A stretch of DNA of 64,000 nucleotides from Collinsella aerofaciens (GTDB lineage Bacteria > Actinomycetota > Coriobacteriia > Coriobacteriales > Coriobacteriaceae), in contig NZ_JADNOH010000037.1 of the NCBI RefSeq assembly GCF_015557435.1, forward strand, positions 31,974-95,973, in the 5' to 3' direction. Below the pieces are notes generated by a model that saw nothing but the letters and a program-made list of their open reading frames with translations, was not told the origin of the DNA and did not search any database. Below are positions 32,721-41,070 of this stretch, piece by piece. Both the position numbers and the translations under genes were made by a program. Each line of letters starts with the position of its first letter. Positions within the stretch are counted from its first letter, which is position 1.

Positions 32721-34457
32721 CTAACCTCCTATCATCGCGCGGTAATCGTCCGCAATGTTCTTCATCGCAATGAACGCGTCGCACTCAGCCGCCCACGCGT
32801 CTATGCGGTTGCGCGGGTCTTGGTTCTTCTTGTCCGGCTGAATGTTTCCGTTCACGTCGGTTCGAATGGCGACGTTCGAGCGGCACCATTCGGCAATCGG
32901 GTTGGCGTTGTCCACGATGCGCCCTTCCTTATAGAGCGCTCGAAGCTCCTTCATCGGCATTGACAGCGTTTGCGCGCCCTGAATGACCTTTTGCAGGTTG
33001 TCGGCACCGAAATAGTCTTCGTATGCTTCCACGGTCGGCACGTCGCGCATGTGCCACGGGTCGTAGCCGCAAGAGACGGCATAGATGCCGTACTTGTCCT
33101 GAACCTCGGCCACCCAATCCAGAACGTCGCGCTTGTCCATGATGGGCGTTTCGCACGTCCGCATAAGCCCGCGCGCAATCCACGCGTCATAGGGCACGCC
33201 GTCGCGCCCCCCGCGCCGCCCCTCCTTCTCCGCTTGCTCCAACGCGCGAAGCGGAATCCACGCCATGTGCAGCGCGTAGAAGTTCGGATCGTTAGGCCGC
33301 TGCATGAGAAGGCAAGCGGCGGTAAGGTCGGTCGTATCCGCAGCGTCAACGCCGAGCACGGCATACGTAAACGTTCCGTCGCCGGGGTCGAAAGTGGCTT
33401 CGTTGTGAATCTCAGACCACGTAAGCCAAGCCTGAGACTGGTTTTCAATGAGGTTGAAGTCCTTAACTAGCAGAGTGGGAAGGTATGTCGCATCGTCCTT
33501 CGCCTTAGAAACGTTCTGGCGAAGCGCCGACAGCGATTTGATGGTGCCAAGGCCGGGGTTAGCCTTGACCCAAGCGCCTTCGTCCTGCCATTCTTCGCGC
33601 TCGTCAAGTTCGAAGATGAACGCTATGAAGCGCTCTGCCTTCTCGCCTGTCGCCTTGCCGTCAAGCCATTTGGTCGCGTACTCGTATTGAGCATCGAAGA
33701 TGCCGTTTCGCACGAAACCGTTAGTCGTGATCTCCAAAACGAGCGGTTGGCGGCGGGCGGACGTTCCCTGCATCGTAAGGTCGTAAAGGTCGCGGTTCTT
33801 CATCGCGGCCAGCTCGTCAACGATAGCGCCGGAAATGTCCAGACCGTCAAGGTGGTTCGTGTTGGCGCTCAGCGCCTTGATGGTGCCCATGTTCAGGTCG
33901 CAGTAAAGGTCTGACACGCGCTTTCTGATGTGTTTAGCAAGCGCAGGGCTTGTGAGCACCATACGCCACGCGTTGTTGAAGCCCTTTGCCGCCTGATCGT
34001 GTGCGGTGGCGACGTTGTAGACCTCCGGCGCGCCCTCATCGTCGTTCACGAGCAAGTCAAGCTCTATCGCAGACGCAAGCGCGGTCTTTCCGTTCTTGCG
34101 CCCCATAATCCAGAGCACTTCGCGGTATTGCCGCACGCCCTCGGCATCAACAAAGCCGAAGACAACCGACAGAATGGCGCGTTGGAAAAGCTCTAGCTTG
34201 AAATCGTGCCCCAAGCGCCCGGACGGTAGGCGGCAGAAGCTTTCGATGAACCGAACGTGCTTCTGCGCGAACTCTTCGCGGTAGTGGTACGGATAGAGCG
34301 GGTCGGTGTTGTCCATGTCGCGCAGGACATGAGCGGCAACCTGCTTCATCTTCTCGCACGCTATGATCTCGCCGCTCAGTATGCCGCCGAAGTATTCGCG
34401 TATCGCGCGCTCGCACGAGCCGCCCTTAGACTTCGCCCTAGCCGTACCGCGTTTCAT
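32721..34457 (-). CDS. terL: Terminase large subunit
   Basis: This 578-residue packaging motor has Walker A-like WIMGRKNGKTALAS, the Walker B region LDISGAIVDELAAM and the nuclease region AVLGVDAADTTDLTAACLLM, with a late acidic/basic block KNQDPRNRIDAWAAECDAF. It is Terminase_1 type. The start is probably ATG 34,457 (MKRGTARAK), overlapping the small subunit gene by 20 nt; the ribosome-binding site is weak, so coupling is likely. Confidence 0.93.
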   Translation of the reverse strand: MKRGTARAKSKGGSCERAIREYFGGILSGEIIACEKMKQVAAHVLRDMDNTDPLYPYHYREEFAQKHVRFIESFCRLPSGRLGHDFKLELFQRAILSVVFGFVDAEGVRQYREVLWIMGRKNGKTALASAIELDLLVNDDEGAPEVYNVATAHDQAAKGFNNAWRMVLTSPALAKHIRKRVSDLYCDLNMGTIKALSANTNHLDGLDISGAIVDELAAMKNRDLYDLTMQGTSARRQPLVLEITTNGFVRNGIFDAQYEYATKWLDGKATGEKAERFIAFIFELDEREEWQDEGAWVKANPGLGTIKSLSALRQNVSKAKDDATYLPTLLVKDFNLIENQSQAWLTWSEIHNEATFDPGDGTFTYAVLGVDAADTTDLTAACLLMQRPNDPNFYALHMAWIPLRALEQAEKEGRRGGRDGVPYDAWIARGLMRTCETPIMDKRDVLDWVAEVQDKYGIYAVSCGYDPWHMRDVPTVEAYEDYFGADNLQKVIQGAQTLSMPMKELRALYKEGRIVDNANPIAEWCRSNVAIRTDVNGNIQPDKKNQDPRNRIDAWAAECDAFIAMKNIADDYRAMIGG

Positions 34458-34860
34458 TGATGAAGTCAATGAGCGCGTCGGCAGCGGCGGTGCCGTTCGG
34501 CATCATGTCGGTTAGCTGCTTCACGCCGCGTGAGAACGTGGTGAACAGCTTGTTGTAAGCGCTGAAGCCGGGATGCTCGCGCAGCCCGGTTTGCCCTCCG
34601 CCGTTGTCGTACTCGGTGAAAATGTCTTCGTAGAGCAGATCGGCGCGGGCATCGTCAAGCTTGACCTTCAGAAAAGCGAGGTTCGCCAGAAGCGGCATGA
34701 CGGTTTTTCGCTTCTCATCGGGGATAGCGCCCTTGGTGATCTCGCGCAGCTTTCGAAGCTCGCTCTCTACGCGCTTCTCCTTGGCAACTCGCCGCTTCGG
34801 CGGGCTATTCCCCGCGACTGCGGGCGAAACTTTCGAAGTATTGCCTACTTTTGCCGTCAT
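34438..34860 (-). CDS. terS: Terminase small subunit-like protein
   Basis: The 140-residue basic-then-acidic protein (RVAKEKRVESELRKLREITK, LLANLAFLKVKLDDARADL, GFSAYNKLFTTFSRGVKQLT) is of the P27-like small terminase type, encoded directly before terL. It recognises phage DNA to start packaging. ATG 34,860 has GGGGGTGG upstream. About 170 nt without a gene separate it from the HNH gene. Confidence 0.75.
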   Translation of the reverse strand: MTAKVGNTSKVSPAVAGNSPPKRRVAKEKRVESELRKLREITKGAIPDEKRKTVMPLLANLAFLKVKLDDARADLLYEDIFTEYDNGGGQTGLREHPGFSAYNKLFTTFSRGVKQLTDMMPNGTAAADALIDFINETRYG

Positions 34861-35030
34861 CGCAAGACCACCCCCTTTCGAAAATCCGTCACGCGCAAGA
34901 AATTATCTCCCGGCGTTGGTGCCCTAGGCACCGCCTGTGTTTTGCAGACCGGGGGGATTGTCTCGCGGGTTTACCTGCGGTTTTGCGTCCGCTTTCTCGC
35001 GGTCGCTCTGTGTTGTGTTGCGTTTTTGAA

Positions 35031-35348
35031 TCAATCGCCAAGCGATATCAAATTGCCGTCGCTGTCGAAGGCCAGCCCTTGTCGTGTCGAACCTTGCCTT
35101 ATCCAACCATGCACCTTCTTATGGCACCTGTCGCAAAGGCTAACGAGGTTGCTTGGGTCAGTCGCAATGCTTGGGTCGCTGATGTTCGCTGGCGTTAGCT
35201 CGATGATGTGATGCACCATGACAGCGGGCGTGATCTCTCCTTGCTGCAAGCAGTGCTGGCATAGGTGAGCGTCGCGCGTCAATGCCGCGTCTCTGGCGTG
35301 TTCCCAGTCAGCGGAAGCGTAGAAGGCGCGCGAGAAGTCCTTAGCCAT
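35031..35348 (-). CDS. HNH endonuclease
   Basis: In this 105-residue protein, two CxxC pairs (LCQHC and LCDRCHKKVH) flank VMVHHIIELTP, giving the His-Asn-His metal finger. Such genes next to terminase assist DNA packaging at cos or pac sites. The start is ATG 35,348. Confidence 0.9.
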   Translation of the reverse strand: MAKDFSRAFYASADWEHARDAALTRDAHLCQHCLQQGEITPAVMVHHIIELTPANISDPSIATDPSNLVSLCDRCHKKVHGWIRQGSTRQGLAFDSDGNLISLGD

Positions 35349-35362
35349 GCGCACCCCCAAAC

Positions 35363-35396
35363 AAAAAGGCCACGAGCGCTGTCGCCCGTGGCCTTA
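35363..35396 (-). terminator. Terminator between early and late genes
   Basis: On the - strand AAGGCCACGGG pairs with CTCGTGGCCTT around CGACAGCG and is followed by TTTTG. It lies after the putative late regulator gene and before HNH/terminase, where an antiterminating or newly started late transcript would be needed. Confidence 0.7.
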
Positions 35397-35453
35397 CCTA
35401 ATCCACCGTACCGAACTTTAGCAGAAGGCGGAAAGTGAACGCAAGTGCCAATC

Positions 35454-35903
35454 TTAGGCGTTCTTCAATTTCGCCCATCCTACGCGGTCGATGTAGGCGA
35501 AGCCAGCCTTGCAGAGTTCGCGGCACCATTGCTGCGAGCATTGCATAATGTCTGCTATCTCCGCCCATTCCTGCGCCTGAAGATAGCCCATGCAGATTGC
35601 GTCGGCGTATCTGGTGCCTTTGAGCTTGGCAAGACCTCCGCGCCCGTCTTGCCCGTAAAGCAGTTCGCACGCTTCGTCAATCATGCCTTGCGCGTCATTG
35701 ATTCGCTGCTGCAACCTGTCTTCGAAGTCGATACGCTGCAATATCGAGAGCGACCCATCGGAAACCTCACCGCCCCCGCGCCCCTCCGTGTAGCTCTGCG
35801 CTTTGGCACCTTCTTTGGCCTTCATGCGTTCGAGCATATCCCGCGCCTTATCGGTCTTCACCACCTCGGCGCGGATACCCTCGAAATACTCCTTTGCTTT
35901 CAA
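35454..35903 (-). CDS. Sigma-70 region-4-like late gene regulator (RinA/ArpU-like)
   Basis: In this 149-residue protein, a C-terminal helix-turn-helix (AICMGYLQAQEWAEIADIMQ, CSQQWCRELCKAGFAYIDRV) is preceded by a helical part (RIDFEDRLQQRINDAQGMID). This is the form of phage late-transcription regulators encoded just before the packaging genes. The TTG start 35,903 has AGGTGA seven bases upstream. Confidence 0.7.
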   Translation of the reverse strand: MKAKEYFEGIRAEVVKTDKARDMLERMKAKEGAKAQSYTEGRGGGEVSDGSLSILQRIDFEDRLQQRINDAQGMIDEACELLYGQDGRGGLAKLKGTRYADAICMGYLQAQEWAEIADIMQCSQQWCRELCKAGFAYIDRVGWAKLKNA

Positions 35904-35914
35904 GATCGCGTCAC

Positions 35915-36355
35915 CTACTCAACGCCCGTACTGCCGAAGCCGCCCGCGCCGCGCTCGGTGTCGCTAAGCTCATCAACCGGCACAAGCTCGCAAGGAACAT
36001 ACGGCATAACGACAAGCTGGCAGACGCGCGTTCCAGCTTCGAGCGTCACCGTCTCATAGCTCTGGTTGATGAGAGCCGCGCAGACCTCGCCGCGATAGCC
36101 GCTGTCGATAACGCCAACGCTATTCGAAAGCGTGATGCCCTGCTTTGCCGCAAGGCCGCTGCGCGGGAACACCAGCCCCACGCAGCCGCTAGGAATCTCG
36201 ACGGCAAGACCGCAGCCGACAACGCACTTCTGCATCGGTTCGAGCGTGACAGTCTCGGTGATTCGAAGGTCAAGCCCAGCGTCGCCATCATGGGCATATG
36301 TCGGCATGTCGATACCCTCGGCGACCTTCTTAGCCCGCATCTTGCGACCGATCAT
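35915..36355 (-). CDS. dut: dUTP diphosphatase
   Basis: In this 146-residue protein all five dUTPase motifs are visible: AGLDLR, PRSGLA, GVIDSGYRGEV, RVCQLVV and a C-terminal RGAGGFGSTG. It hydrolyses dUTP to dUMP, keeping uracil out of phage DNA. ATG 36,355 has AGGAGAACTAAC upstream. Confidence 0.95.
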   Translation of the reverse strand: MIGRKMRAKKVAEGIDMPTYAHDGDAGLDLRITETVTLEPMQKCVVGCGLAVEIPSGCVGLVFPRSGLAAKQGITLSNSVGVIDSGYRGEVCAALINQSYETVTLEAGTRVCQLVVMPYVPCELVPVDELSDTERGAGGFGSTGVE

Positions 36356-36356
36356 G

Positions 36357-36638
36357 TTAGTTCTCCTTCCGCGCGTGGCGCTTAACGAGCGTGCAGTTAC
36401 AAGCGGCAACCCAGAAACCGCCCTTTTTCTTTCCGGGCGTGCGCAACACAACTTTCTGCTTGTGGCTCATCGCCACGACCTGAAGCAGCGTGCCGCGATA
36501 GGAAACGAGGTCATCGAGAGCGATAAGCGAACCTGCGGAATCGACGGGCTGAGTGTCGAACAGCTCCACCCATAGCGGCTTGCTCTTATCGGTAGCCGCC
36601 GCACTCGGCTTCGCCTTCCTCTTCAAGAAATCGAACAT
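36357..36638 (-). CDS. Hypothetical basic phage protein
   Basis: The 93-residue protein (MFDFLKRKAKPSAAATDKSK) has a beta-rich middle (LIALDDLVSYRGTLLQVVAM, KVVLRTPGKKKGGFWVAACN). It lies between SSB and dUTPase in the early operon. No domain is recognised. Confidence 0.65.
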   Translation of the reverse strand: MFDFLKRKAKPSAAATDKSKPLWVELFDTQPVDSAGSLIALDDLVSYRGTLLQVVAMSHKQKVVLRTPGKKKGGFWVAACNCTLVKRHARKEN

Positions 36639-36649
36639 CGGTAAACCTC

Positions 36650-37105
36650 CTAAAACGGTATGTCATCGTCGTAAATGTCGGGCGCTGCCGGTTGCGCTGG
36701 TGCAACGGGCGACGGGTCGCCGGTAGCCATCGCAAGACCGGGCGCGGCTGCGTTCGCTGATGCCGTCGATTGCGCATCGCGCTTGTACTGCATCAGCTCC
36801 ACATCATCAACGCGAACTTCCCAACGCTTGATGCTCTGGCCGTCCTTCTGGTAGCTTCGCGTGTGGATGCGTCCGAGAAGCGAAATCTTGGTGCCCTTGC
36901 GAAGCCACGGCGCGAGCGCTTCGGCGCGCTTGCCGAACATGACGCAATCAGGCCAGTTGGTGTATTCGCCCCATGTGCCATCGCCGTTCGGCGTGCGCTC
37001 GTTGACAGCAAGCGAGAACGAAACGACAGGGTTTCCGCTTTTCGTATAGCGCAGCTCGGCATCTGCGCCAAGATTGCCCGAAAGCGTGATCTTGTTTAGG
37101 CTCAT
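36650..37105 (-). CDS. ssb: Single-stranded DNA-binding protein
   Basis: The 151-residue protein has an OB fold: MSLNKITLSGNLGADAELRY, VVSFSLAVNER, TNWPDCVMFGKRAEALAPWL, KGTKISLLGRIHTRSYQKDG. The C-terminal tail ends DIYDDDIPF, the acidic tip that recruits partner proteins. It binds phage ssDNA in replication or recombination. It overlaps the upstream gene by 4 nt. Confidence 0.96.
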   Translation of the reverse strand: MSLNKITLSGNLGADAELRYTKSGNPVVSFSLAVNERTPNGDGTWGEYTNWPDCVMFGKRAEALAPWLRKGTKISLLGRIHTRSYQKDGQSIKRWEVRVDDVELMQYKRDAQSTASANAAAPGLAMATGDPSPVAPAQPAAPDIYDDDIPF

Positions 37106-37506
37106 ACCTCAACACCACCCATCTTGCGCATTTGCTGAACGATATGAAGGCTGAGCGCCATAACGCCCTTGATGCAGTCTTCTTTGCTGCGCATCTGCTC
37201 ACCTTGCAGAGTGTCGCAACAGCAGCAAGAGACATACGAAACGCGGACGTACCAGTATTCGCTAGGCTGATAGCCAGCTTCAGGAATGACGTAAACAAGC
37301 GTCCCCTGATAGTCTCCATCGTTGATTTCGTGGATGTTCTCGAAGTCCGGCTTAGGGTCGCAATAGTCGCCCGTCGCTTCAAGCGCAATTGCCTTGACGG
37401 TCGCCTTGACGATATCGGAGTAATCGCAGCCAAGGCATATCGGTTCAAGCCAGCTTTGGATGAGATCGCGGTTCTTCATCCACGCATCAACAAACTTCTG
37501 AATCAT
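37102..37506 (-). CDS. Hypothetical early phage protein with Cys cluster
   Basis: In this 134-residue protein, YSDIVKATVKAIALEATGDY, EYWYVRVSYVSCCCCDTLQG (four consecutive Cys) and MALSLHIVQQMRKMGGVEV are notable. Both ends overlap neighbours by 4 nt. The function is unknown; the Cys run could bind a metal. Confidence 0.65.
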   Translation of the reverse strand: MIQKFVDAWMKNRDLIQSWLEPICLGCDYSDIVKATVKAIALEATGDYCDPKPDFENIHEINDGDYQGTLVYVIPEAGYQPSEYWYVRVSYVSCCCCDTLQGEQMRSKEDCIKGVMALSLHIVQQMRKMGGVEV

Positions 37507-37823
37507 CGAGAACCACCACCGAACAGCTCGACAAGCGCGGCGCGTTGGTTTGCGCCAAGACCGCGAAGGCGGCGCGATTCGGAAATGTGCAGCTTGCGCA
37601 TGGTCTGTTGCGTTCGGGCGAAGCCGTAGCCCGGTGCGGCCTTGATGAGCGTAAAGACCTTCATTCTCGCCACCGTGTCATCGTTGCCAGCCATGTTGAG
37701 CACGTCGGGCACGCTGTAAGAGCCATCGGCAACGCCCTTCAAGATCGCGGCGCGGCGCTGGCGTGCGGCCTTCGCCTTTTCGAGGTTTTCTCGGCGCTGC
37801 TCAGTTGTCAGATTCGGAATCAT
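37503..37823 (-). CDS. mihF: Phage-encoded actinobacterial-type integration host factor (mIHF-like)
   Basis: In this 106-residue protein, LTTEQRRENLEKAKAARQRR, then TVARMKVFTLIKAAPGYGFA and SESRRLRGLGANQRAALVEL match the layout of mIHF: basic N-terminal helix, helix-two-turn-helix and RRLRGLG..QR..L. mIHF bends DNA and supports integrase action and nucleoid structure in Actinobacteria. Here it lies in the early operon about 0.8 kb downstream of the tyrosine integrase gene in transcription order, so it could assist integration or excision independently of the host protein. Confidence 0.85.
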   Translation of the reverse strand: MIPNLTTEQRRENLEKAKAARQRRAAILKGVADGSYSVPDVLNMAGNDDTVARMKVFTLIKAAPGYGFARTQQTMRKLHISESRRLRGLGANQRAALVELFGGGSR

Positions 37824-37977
37824 CTTCGTAACCTTCCTTCTCGTATGTGATGTATTCGGTGCCGTGCGTCAGTTTGACGGGCGGCGTGTAGTCCTTCAGG
37901 GCATCGTCAACGCTGCCGTTCATCAGCTTGCGTTTGAGCCGCGCCCAGTCATCGTCGTTAAGCTCAATGGTTTTCAT
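37801..37977 (-). CDS. Small acidic phage protein
   Basis: This 58-residue protein begins MKTIELNDDDWARLKRKLMN and has a C-terminal acidic tail. The start is ATG 37,977 with GAGGTGCG five bases upstream. It overlaps the mIHF-like gene by 23 nt. It is supported by ribosome-binding site, coding-like composition and gap filling; no family is recognised. Confidence 0.6.
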   Translation of the reverse strand: MKTIELNDDDWARLKRKLMNGSVDDALKDYTPPVKLTHGTEYITYEKEGYEDDSESDN

Positions 37978-37983
37978 CGCACC

Positions 37984-38235
37984 TCATTTCTTCGTGATGC
38001 GGTAGGTGCCAGTGAGCTTCAAGCCCTTCAACGTCCGCAAGATGTGCTCTGCGTGCTCCTTGCCGAAGATGGTTAGCGTTTGCGTCGGAATCGTGATCTC
38101 GTAGACCGTTTGCGCTTCCCGCTTCTCGCGTTCCCACATCTGCTTTAGGGCGGCTTCGGTCTTCGCCAACGTCGCTTGCATTTCCTTGCTCAGCTTCGGC
38201 GTGTCGGGCTTGAAATCGAACGTTTGCGGCTCCAC
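37984..38235 (-). CDS. Hypothetical helical phage protein
   Basis: The 83-residue protein (VEPQTFDFKPDTPKLSKEMQ) has a charged helix and a C-terminal beta part (YEITIPTQTLTIFGKEHAEH). GTG 38,235 is preferred over GTG 38,241, which touches the AAAGGAGG site. The function is unknown. Confidence 0.6.
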   Translation of the reverse strand: MEPQTFDFKPDTPKLSKEMQATLAKTEAALKQMWEREKREAQTVYEITIPTQTLTIFGKEHAEHILRTLKGLKLTGTYRITKK

Positions 38236-38370
38236 TGGCACCCTCCTTTCTCACGATTGCCTGATAATTACTTCTTATCTGGCACGGGCGGTTTTAACCC
38301 GTACCGAAAGCGGCGGTTTATCTCGCGTTTCGTCCTCGGTCGCCGCGATGCCCGAAAACGGCGTTTTGGT

Positions 38371-38631
38371 TCACCTTTGGCACACCTCATGACGCTTGGA
38401 TGCTTCGGTTGCGGCGCAAATAAGAGTTGACCAAGGGAAGACAACAAAGCTGCCATTTGGAAGCCCAACAATCGGTGCGCCAGTTGCTGCGTGATGGGAA
38501 ACCTCAAATCGACCTTCTACGCCATCCATAGTCGCGGTGCCGCATGCTTCACGGAATACAAGCGTTTGAGCCGAAGAATCAATGACATTCGCATTAACCG
38601 ATACGTTTACAACACTTTCAGAAGCGTTCAT
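38371..38631 (-). CDS. Hypothetical phage protein
   Basis: The 86-residue protein (MNASESVVNVSVNANVIDSS) contains VEGRFEVSHHAATGAPIVGL and PNGSFVVFPWSTLICAATEA. ATG 38,631 has AGGAAGGGG upstream. It directly follows the integrase gene. No domain is recognised; 38,236-38,370 appears empty. Confidence 0.55.
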   Translation of the reverse strand: MNASESVVNVSVNANVIDSSAQTLVFREACGTATMDGVEGRFEVSHHAATGAPIVGLPNGSFVVFPWSTLICAATEASKRHEVCQR

Positions 38632-38647
38632 GTGTAACCCCTTCCTC

Positions 38648-39829
38648 TTATCCATTCGAAGCTCTGCGCTTCGCTTCGCTGAAGAGCTGAGCCGCCGCCG
38701 CGTCGCGTCCGGGCATCAGGTGGCCGTAGATTCGAAGCGTCGTTGCTTCGTCCGCGTGCCCCATGCGCTCAGATAGCGTCTTCAGGTCGCAGCCGTTGGC
38801 GATGAGCCACGAAGCGTGCGTGTGACGCAAGCTGTGAAACGTGATCTCTCGCGGCAGTCCGCATGCGTCGCGTATGCGGCTGAAAGCCCGTGAAATCGTC
38901 GTTGGGCGCATATAAGAGCCGTCTAGCGTAACCAGTGGGCAATCTGCGCCCAAACGCCCCAGAACGGCGCTCTGAAGCTTCGTGAAGGCATCAATAACCG
39001 CGATATCGTCTTGTGTAAGCGCGATGTTGCGGCACTTGCGGCCTTTGGTGACGTTTCGCCGATAGGGCTTCTTGCCCTTGCCCTCAATGACGTTGCCGCC
39101 GACGTGGACGTAAGACAGGGCGCGCTTAACGTCGATGCGCTGCACCGCGCAGACCTCGCCAACGCGCATACCGGTTACGAGCGACAGCCACGAAGCGAAG
39201 GCGTAGACGGCGGCGCGGTAATCGGCCTTCGTCTTGATCTCCTTGCTAAGAGCGCCCTCTAGCTTCTCGTTGAAGCCCTCAAAGTCCCATTCGGTGAGCG
39301 CCGAAGCTTCGTGCCGTTCCGGCGATGGTTTGGCGACGTACACCAGCGGGTTAGCGTCGCAAATGCCAGCGTCTACGAAGTGGTTATAAGCGCCGCGCAA
39401 GAAGTTGTGGACGTTGATAACGCTATTGCGGCAAAGACCTTGCCCGCCTTCGTCCTTGACCATGAGCAAGCGTTGCTCAAAGCGGTTGAAGTCCATAACG
39501 CCAAGATCGCGTGCGTTTGCGGTCTTCAGGTAACGTGCGACGTAGCGGCAGAACAGCCGATAGCTCTTAATGCTGTTCGGGCTTGCGCCGTTGCGCTCGC
39601 GCAGTTGCACGTAGTCTTCGAGCAAATCGGTCAAGCGGGCGCTTCTAACCGTTCCGTCAGCCGTCACGTAAGCAGCCCACGTCTCAGCGAGGGCTTGCGC
39701 TTCCTCTTCGGTAGCCGCGTTTGGAAACCGCTTATAGGGGCGAATCGCCTTGCCGTCGATGCTGCGCCCAAGGTACAAACGACACTCGAAAACGCCATCT
39801 GCACCGCGCTTGACCTTAACGCCCATCAT
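38648..39829 (-). CDS. Tyrosine recombinase / phage integrase
   Basis: In this 393-residue protein, the N-terminal arm-binding part (VKVKRGADGVFECRLYLGRS) and a SAM-like core-binding domain (LLEDYVQLRERNGASPNSIK) precede the catalytic domain. That domain has Arg in TGMRVGE, H332-x-x-R335 (HSLRHTHA), H358 (MGHAD) and the nucleophile Y368 (RIYGH). All catalytic residues are present. It is unusual that it lies in the middle of the early operon, some 7 kb from the right prophage end, and not beside an attachment site. ATG 39,829 overlaps the previous stop. Confidence 0.93.
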   Translation of the reverse strand: MMGVKVKRGADGVFECRLYLGRSIDGKAIRPYKRFPNAATEEEAQALAETWAAYVTADGTVRSARLTDLLEDYVQLRERNGASPNSIKSYRLFCRYVARYLKTANARDLGVMDFNRFEQRLLMVKDEGGQGLCRNSVINVHNFLRGAYNHFVDAGICDANPLVYVAKPSPERHEASALTEWDFEGFNEKLEGALSKEIKTKADYRAAVYAFASWLSLVTGMRVGEVCAVQRIDVKRALSYVHVGGNVIEGKGKKPYRRNVTKGRKCRNIALTQDDIAVIDAFTKLQSAVLGRLGADCPLVTLDGSYMRPTTISRAFSRIRDACGLPREITFHSLRHTHASWLIANGCDLKTLSERMGHADEATTLRIYGHLMPGRDAAAAQLFSEAKRRASNG

Positions 39830-40047
39830 GACCACTCGCAGTTTCCACGAATCCGCGAAGGGCAGTCATCGTCGGGGCAATCCGCGCAATCCAACGGCTC
39901 TTTCCTGATGTTGAACTCAACGATTCGGTACTTCAGAGAAAAGCGGATGAGCAGCAGCAGGGCATGAGCAAGCGAGTTGGTAAATTGTCCGCACCAGAAC
40001 GGGCAAAACCCGCTCATCGCGCCGCGAACCTCGTACTTGCCGCCCAT
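39826..40047 (-). CDS. Small Cys-rich phage protein
   Basis: The 73-residue protein ends CADCPDDDCPSRIRGNC, suggesting a small metal site. The middle is LAHALLLLIRFSLKYRIVEF. ATG 40,047 is 1 nt after the previous stop. It overlaps the integrase start. The function is unknown. Confidence 0.55.
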   Translation of the reverse strand: MGGKYEVRGAMSGFCPFWCGQFTNSLAHALLLLIRFSLKYRIVEFNIRKEPLDCADCPDDDCPSRIRGNCEWS

Positions 40048-40048
40048 G

Positions 40049-40246
40049 CTACTTGCCAACCTTCATGAACGCGCGCATAACGCAGATAAGCGAAAACACG
40101 ACGAACACCGCAAGGGCGATAAGCCCGAAGCCAGCGCCGAAGAACACGCCAACCGCGATGCTCACAACGAGCGCCAGAACGGCAAAAAGGACGATTGCGG
40201 CGCATCCGTAAGCGCCCTGCTCGATCTCTCTATCTTCTTTCAGCAT
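40049..40246 (-). CDS. Small membrane protein
   Basis: The 65-residue protein has two adjacent membrane segments (AAIVLFAVLALVVSIAVGVF and FGLIALAVFVVFSLICVM). It is an early operon gene of unknown role. A membrane protein here could be a superinfection exclusion factor, but nothing specific shows this. Confidence 0.55.
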   Translation of the reverse strand: MLKEDREIEQGAYGCAAIVLFAVLALVVSIAVGVFFGAGFGLIALAVFVVFSLICVMRAFMKVGK

Positions 40247-40256
40247 GTGAAACCTC

Positions 40257-40403
40257 CTAAAACGTGAGCGCTATAAGCGCGAGAAACACTAGGAACAGCG
40301 CGATTGCCAGAAGCGCTTGATAAGCCCAGTAGCAGACGCACCAGAACGCGGCTACGGTCGCGGCGGTGGCAATGGCGCAAAGTACGATCTGGTAGTGCTT
40401 CAC
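40257..40403 (-). CDS. Very small membrane protein
   Basis: The 48-residue protein begins VKHYQIVLCAIATAATVAAF and is almost entirely hydrophobic (two helices). GTG 40,403 has GGAAGGCAAGAA upstream and overlaps the previous stop (GTGA). The longer frame in the same register lacks a start signal. Confidence 0.55.
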   Translation of the reverse strand: MKHYQIVLCAIATAATVAAFWCVCYWAYQALLAIALFLVFLALIALTF

Positions 40404-40681
40404 TTCTTGCCTTCCGTCTCGGCAATCAGGTAGTCGATGCACTGCTTGCACTTCTGCAAGTCCTGAACGCCGTTCTTGCGCCGCCAGCGCCAAAGGTATT
40501 TGAAAGCACATCCCCACCAGTAGGCAGATTGGGCGGGCAAGGCGTACTGGTCGCCGCTCATCATCGAACGCATAGCGTCCATGCACTCAATCTGTCCGTC
40601 GCCCGCGTAGTGGTCGGGATGCTCCACTGCATCACCGCGCGAAAGCTCGCCAAGGCTCTTCGCGTGCTTCGTCTCAATCAT
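40400..40681 (-). CDS. DUF3310-family phage protein
   Basis: In this 93-residue protein, VEHPDHYAGDGQIECMDAMR, YWWGCAFKYLWRWRRKNGVQ and DLQKCKQCIDYLI are the DUF3310 signature. The family is widespread in phage early regions; its function is not firmly known. ATG 40,681 overlaps the previous stop. Confidence 0.85.
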   Translation of the reverse strand: MIETKHAKSLGELSRGDAVEHPDHYAGDGQIECMDAMRSMMSGDQYALPAQSAYWWGCAFKYLWRWRRKNGVQDLQKCKQCIDYLIAETEGKK

Positions 40682-41070
40682 CGGTAGGTAACTCCAATCA
40701 TCCACTCGCAAACCCACTTGTGAAACGCTCTGAGAAATGGCTGAACGTTCGTGTCATCAGCCCAGCCCGCAATGCCTATGAATCCGTCTTCGTTGAACGA
40801 GATAGCTTCACGGCCTGAGAAGTAGAAGCCGCTAACGCGCAGAAACGCGCTTTTGATTCCTCTACCGCCATCGGCAAGGTTGATTTGCGGCTGGTACTTC
40901 TTGCGATAGCACGGGTGCATTTCCATGTGCTCGCCGTTGCGCTCGTGTTGCGCGTACTCGATTGCAAGGAAACCTTCAAGAGCTCGAATGTCGTTCGCTG
41001 TGATCTGCTCATAGGAAAGCTTGCTTGCGAACAGCTCGCGTGCTCCGTCGCGTGTCGTTGGCGCAATCAT
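40678..41070 (-). CDS. Hypothetical early phage protein
   Basis: The 130-residue protein begins MIAPTTRDGARELFASKLSY, with EISFNEDGFIGIAGW-like beta segments (REAISFNEDGFIGIAGWADD) and VQPFLRAFHKWVCEWMI. ATG 41,070 has GGAGGTTGCGGA upstream. No family is recognised. Confidence 0.65.
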   Translation of the reverse strand: MIAPTTRDGARELFASKLSYEQITANDIRALEGFLAIEYAQHERNGEHMEMHPCYRKKYQPQINLADGGRGIKSAFLRVSGFYFSGREAISFNEDGFIGIAGWADDTNVQPFLRAFHKWVCEWMIGVTYR

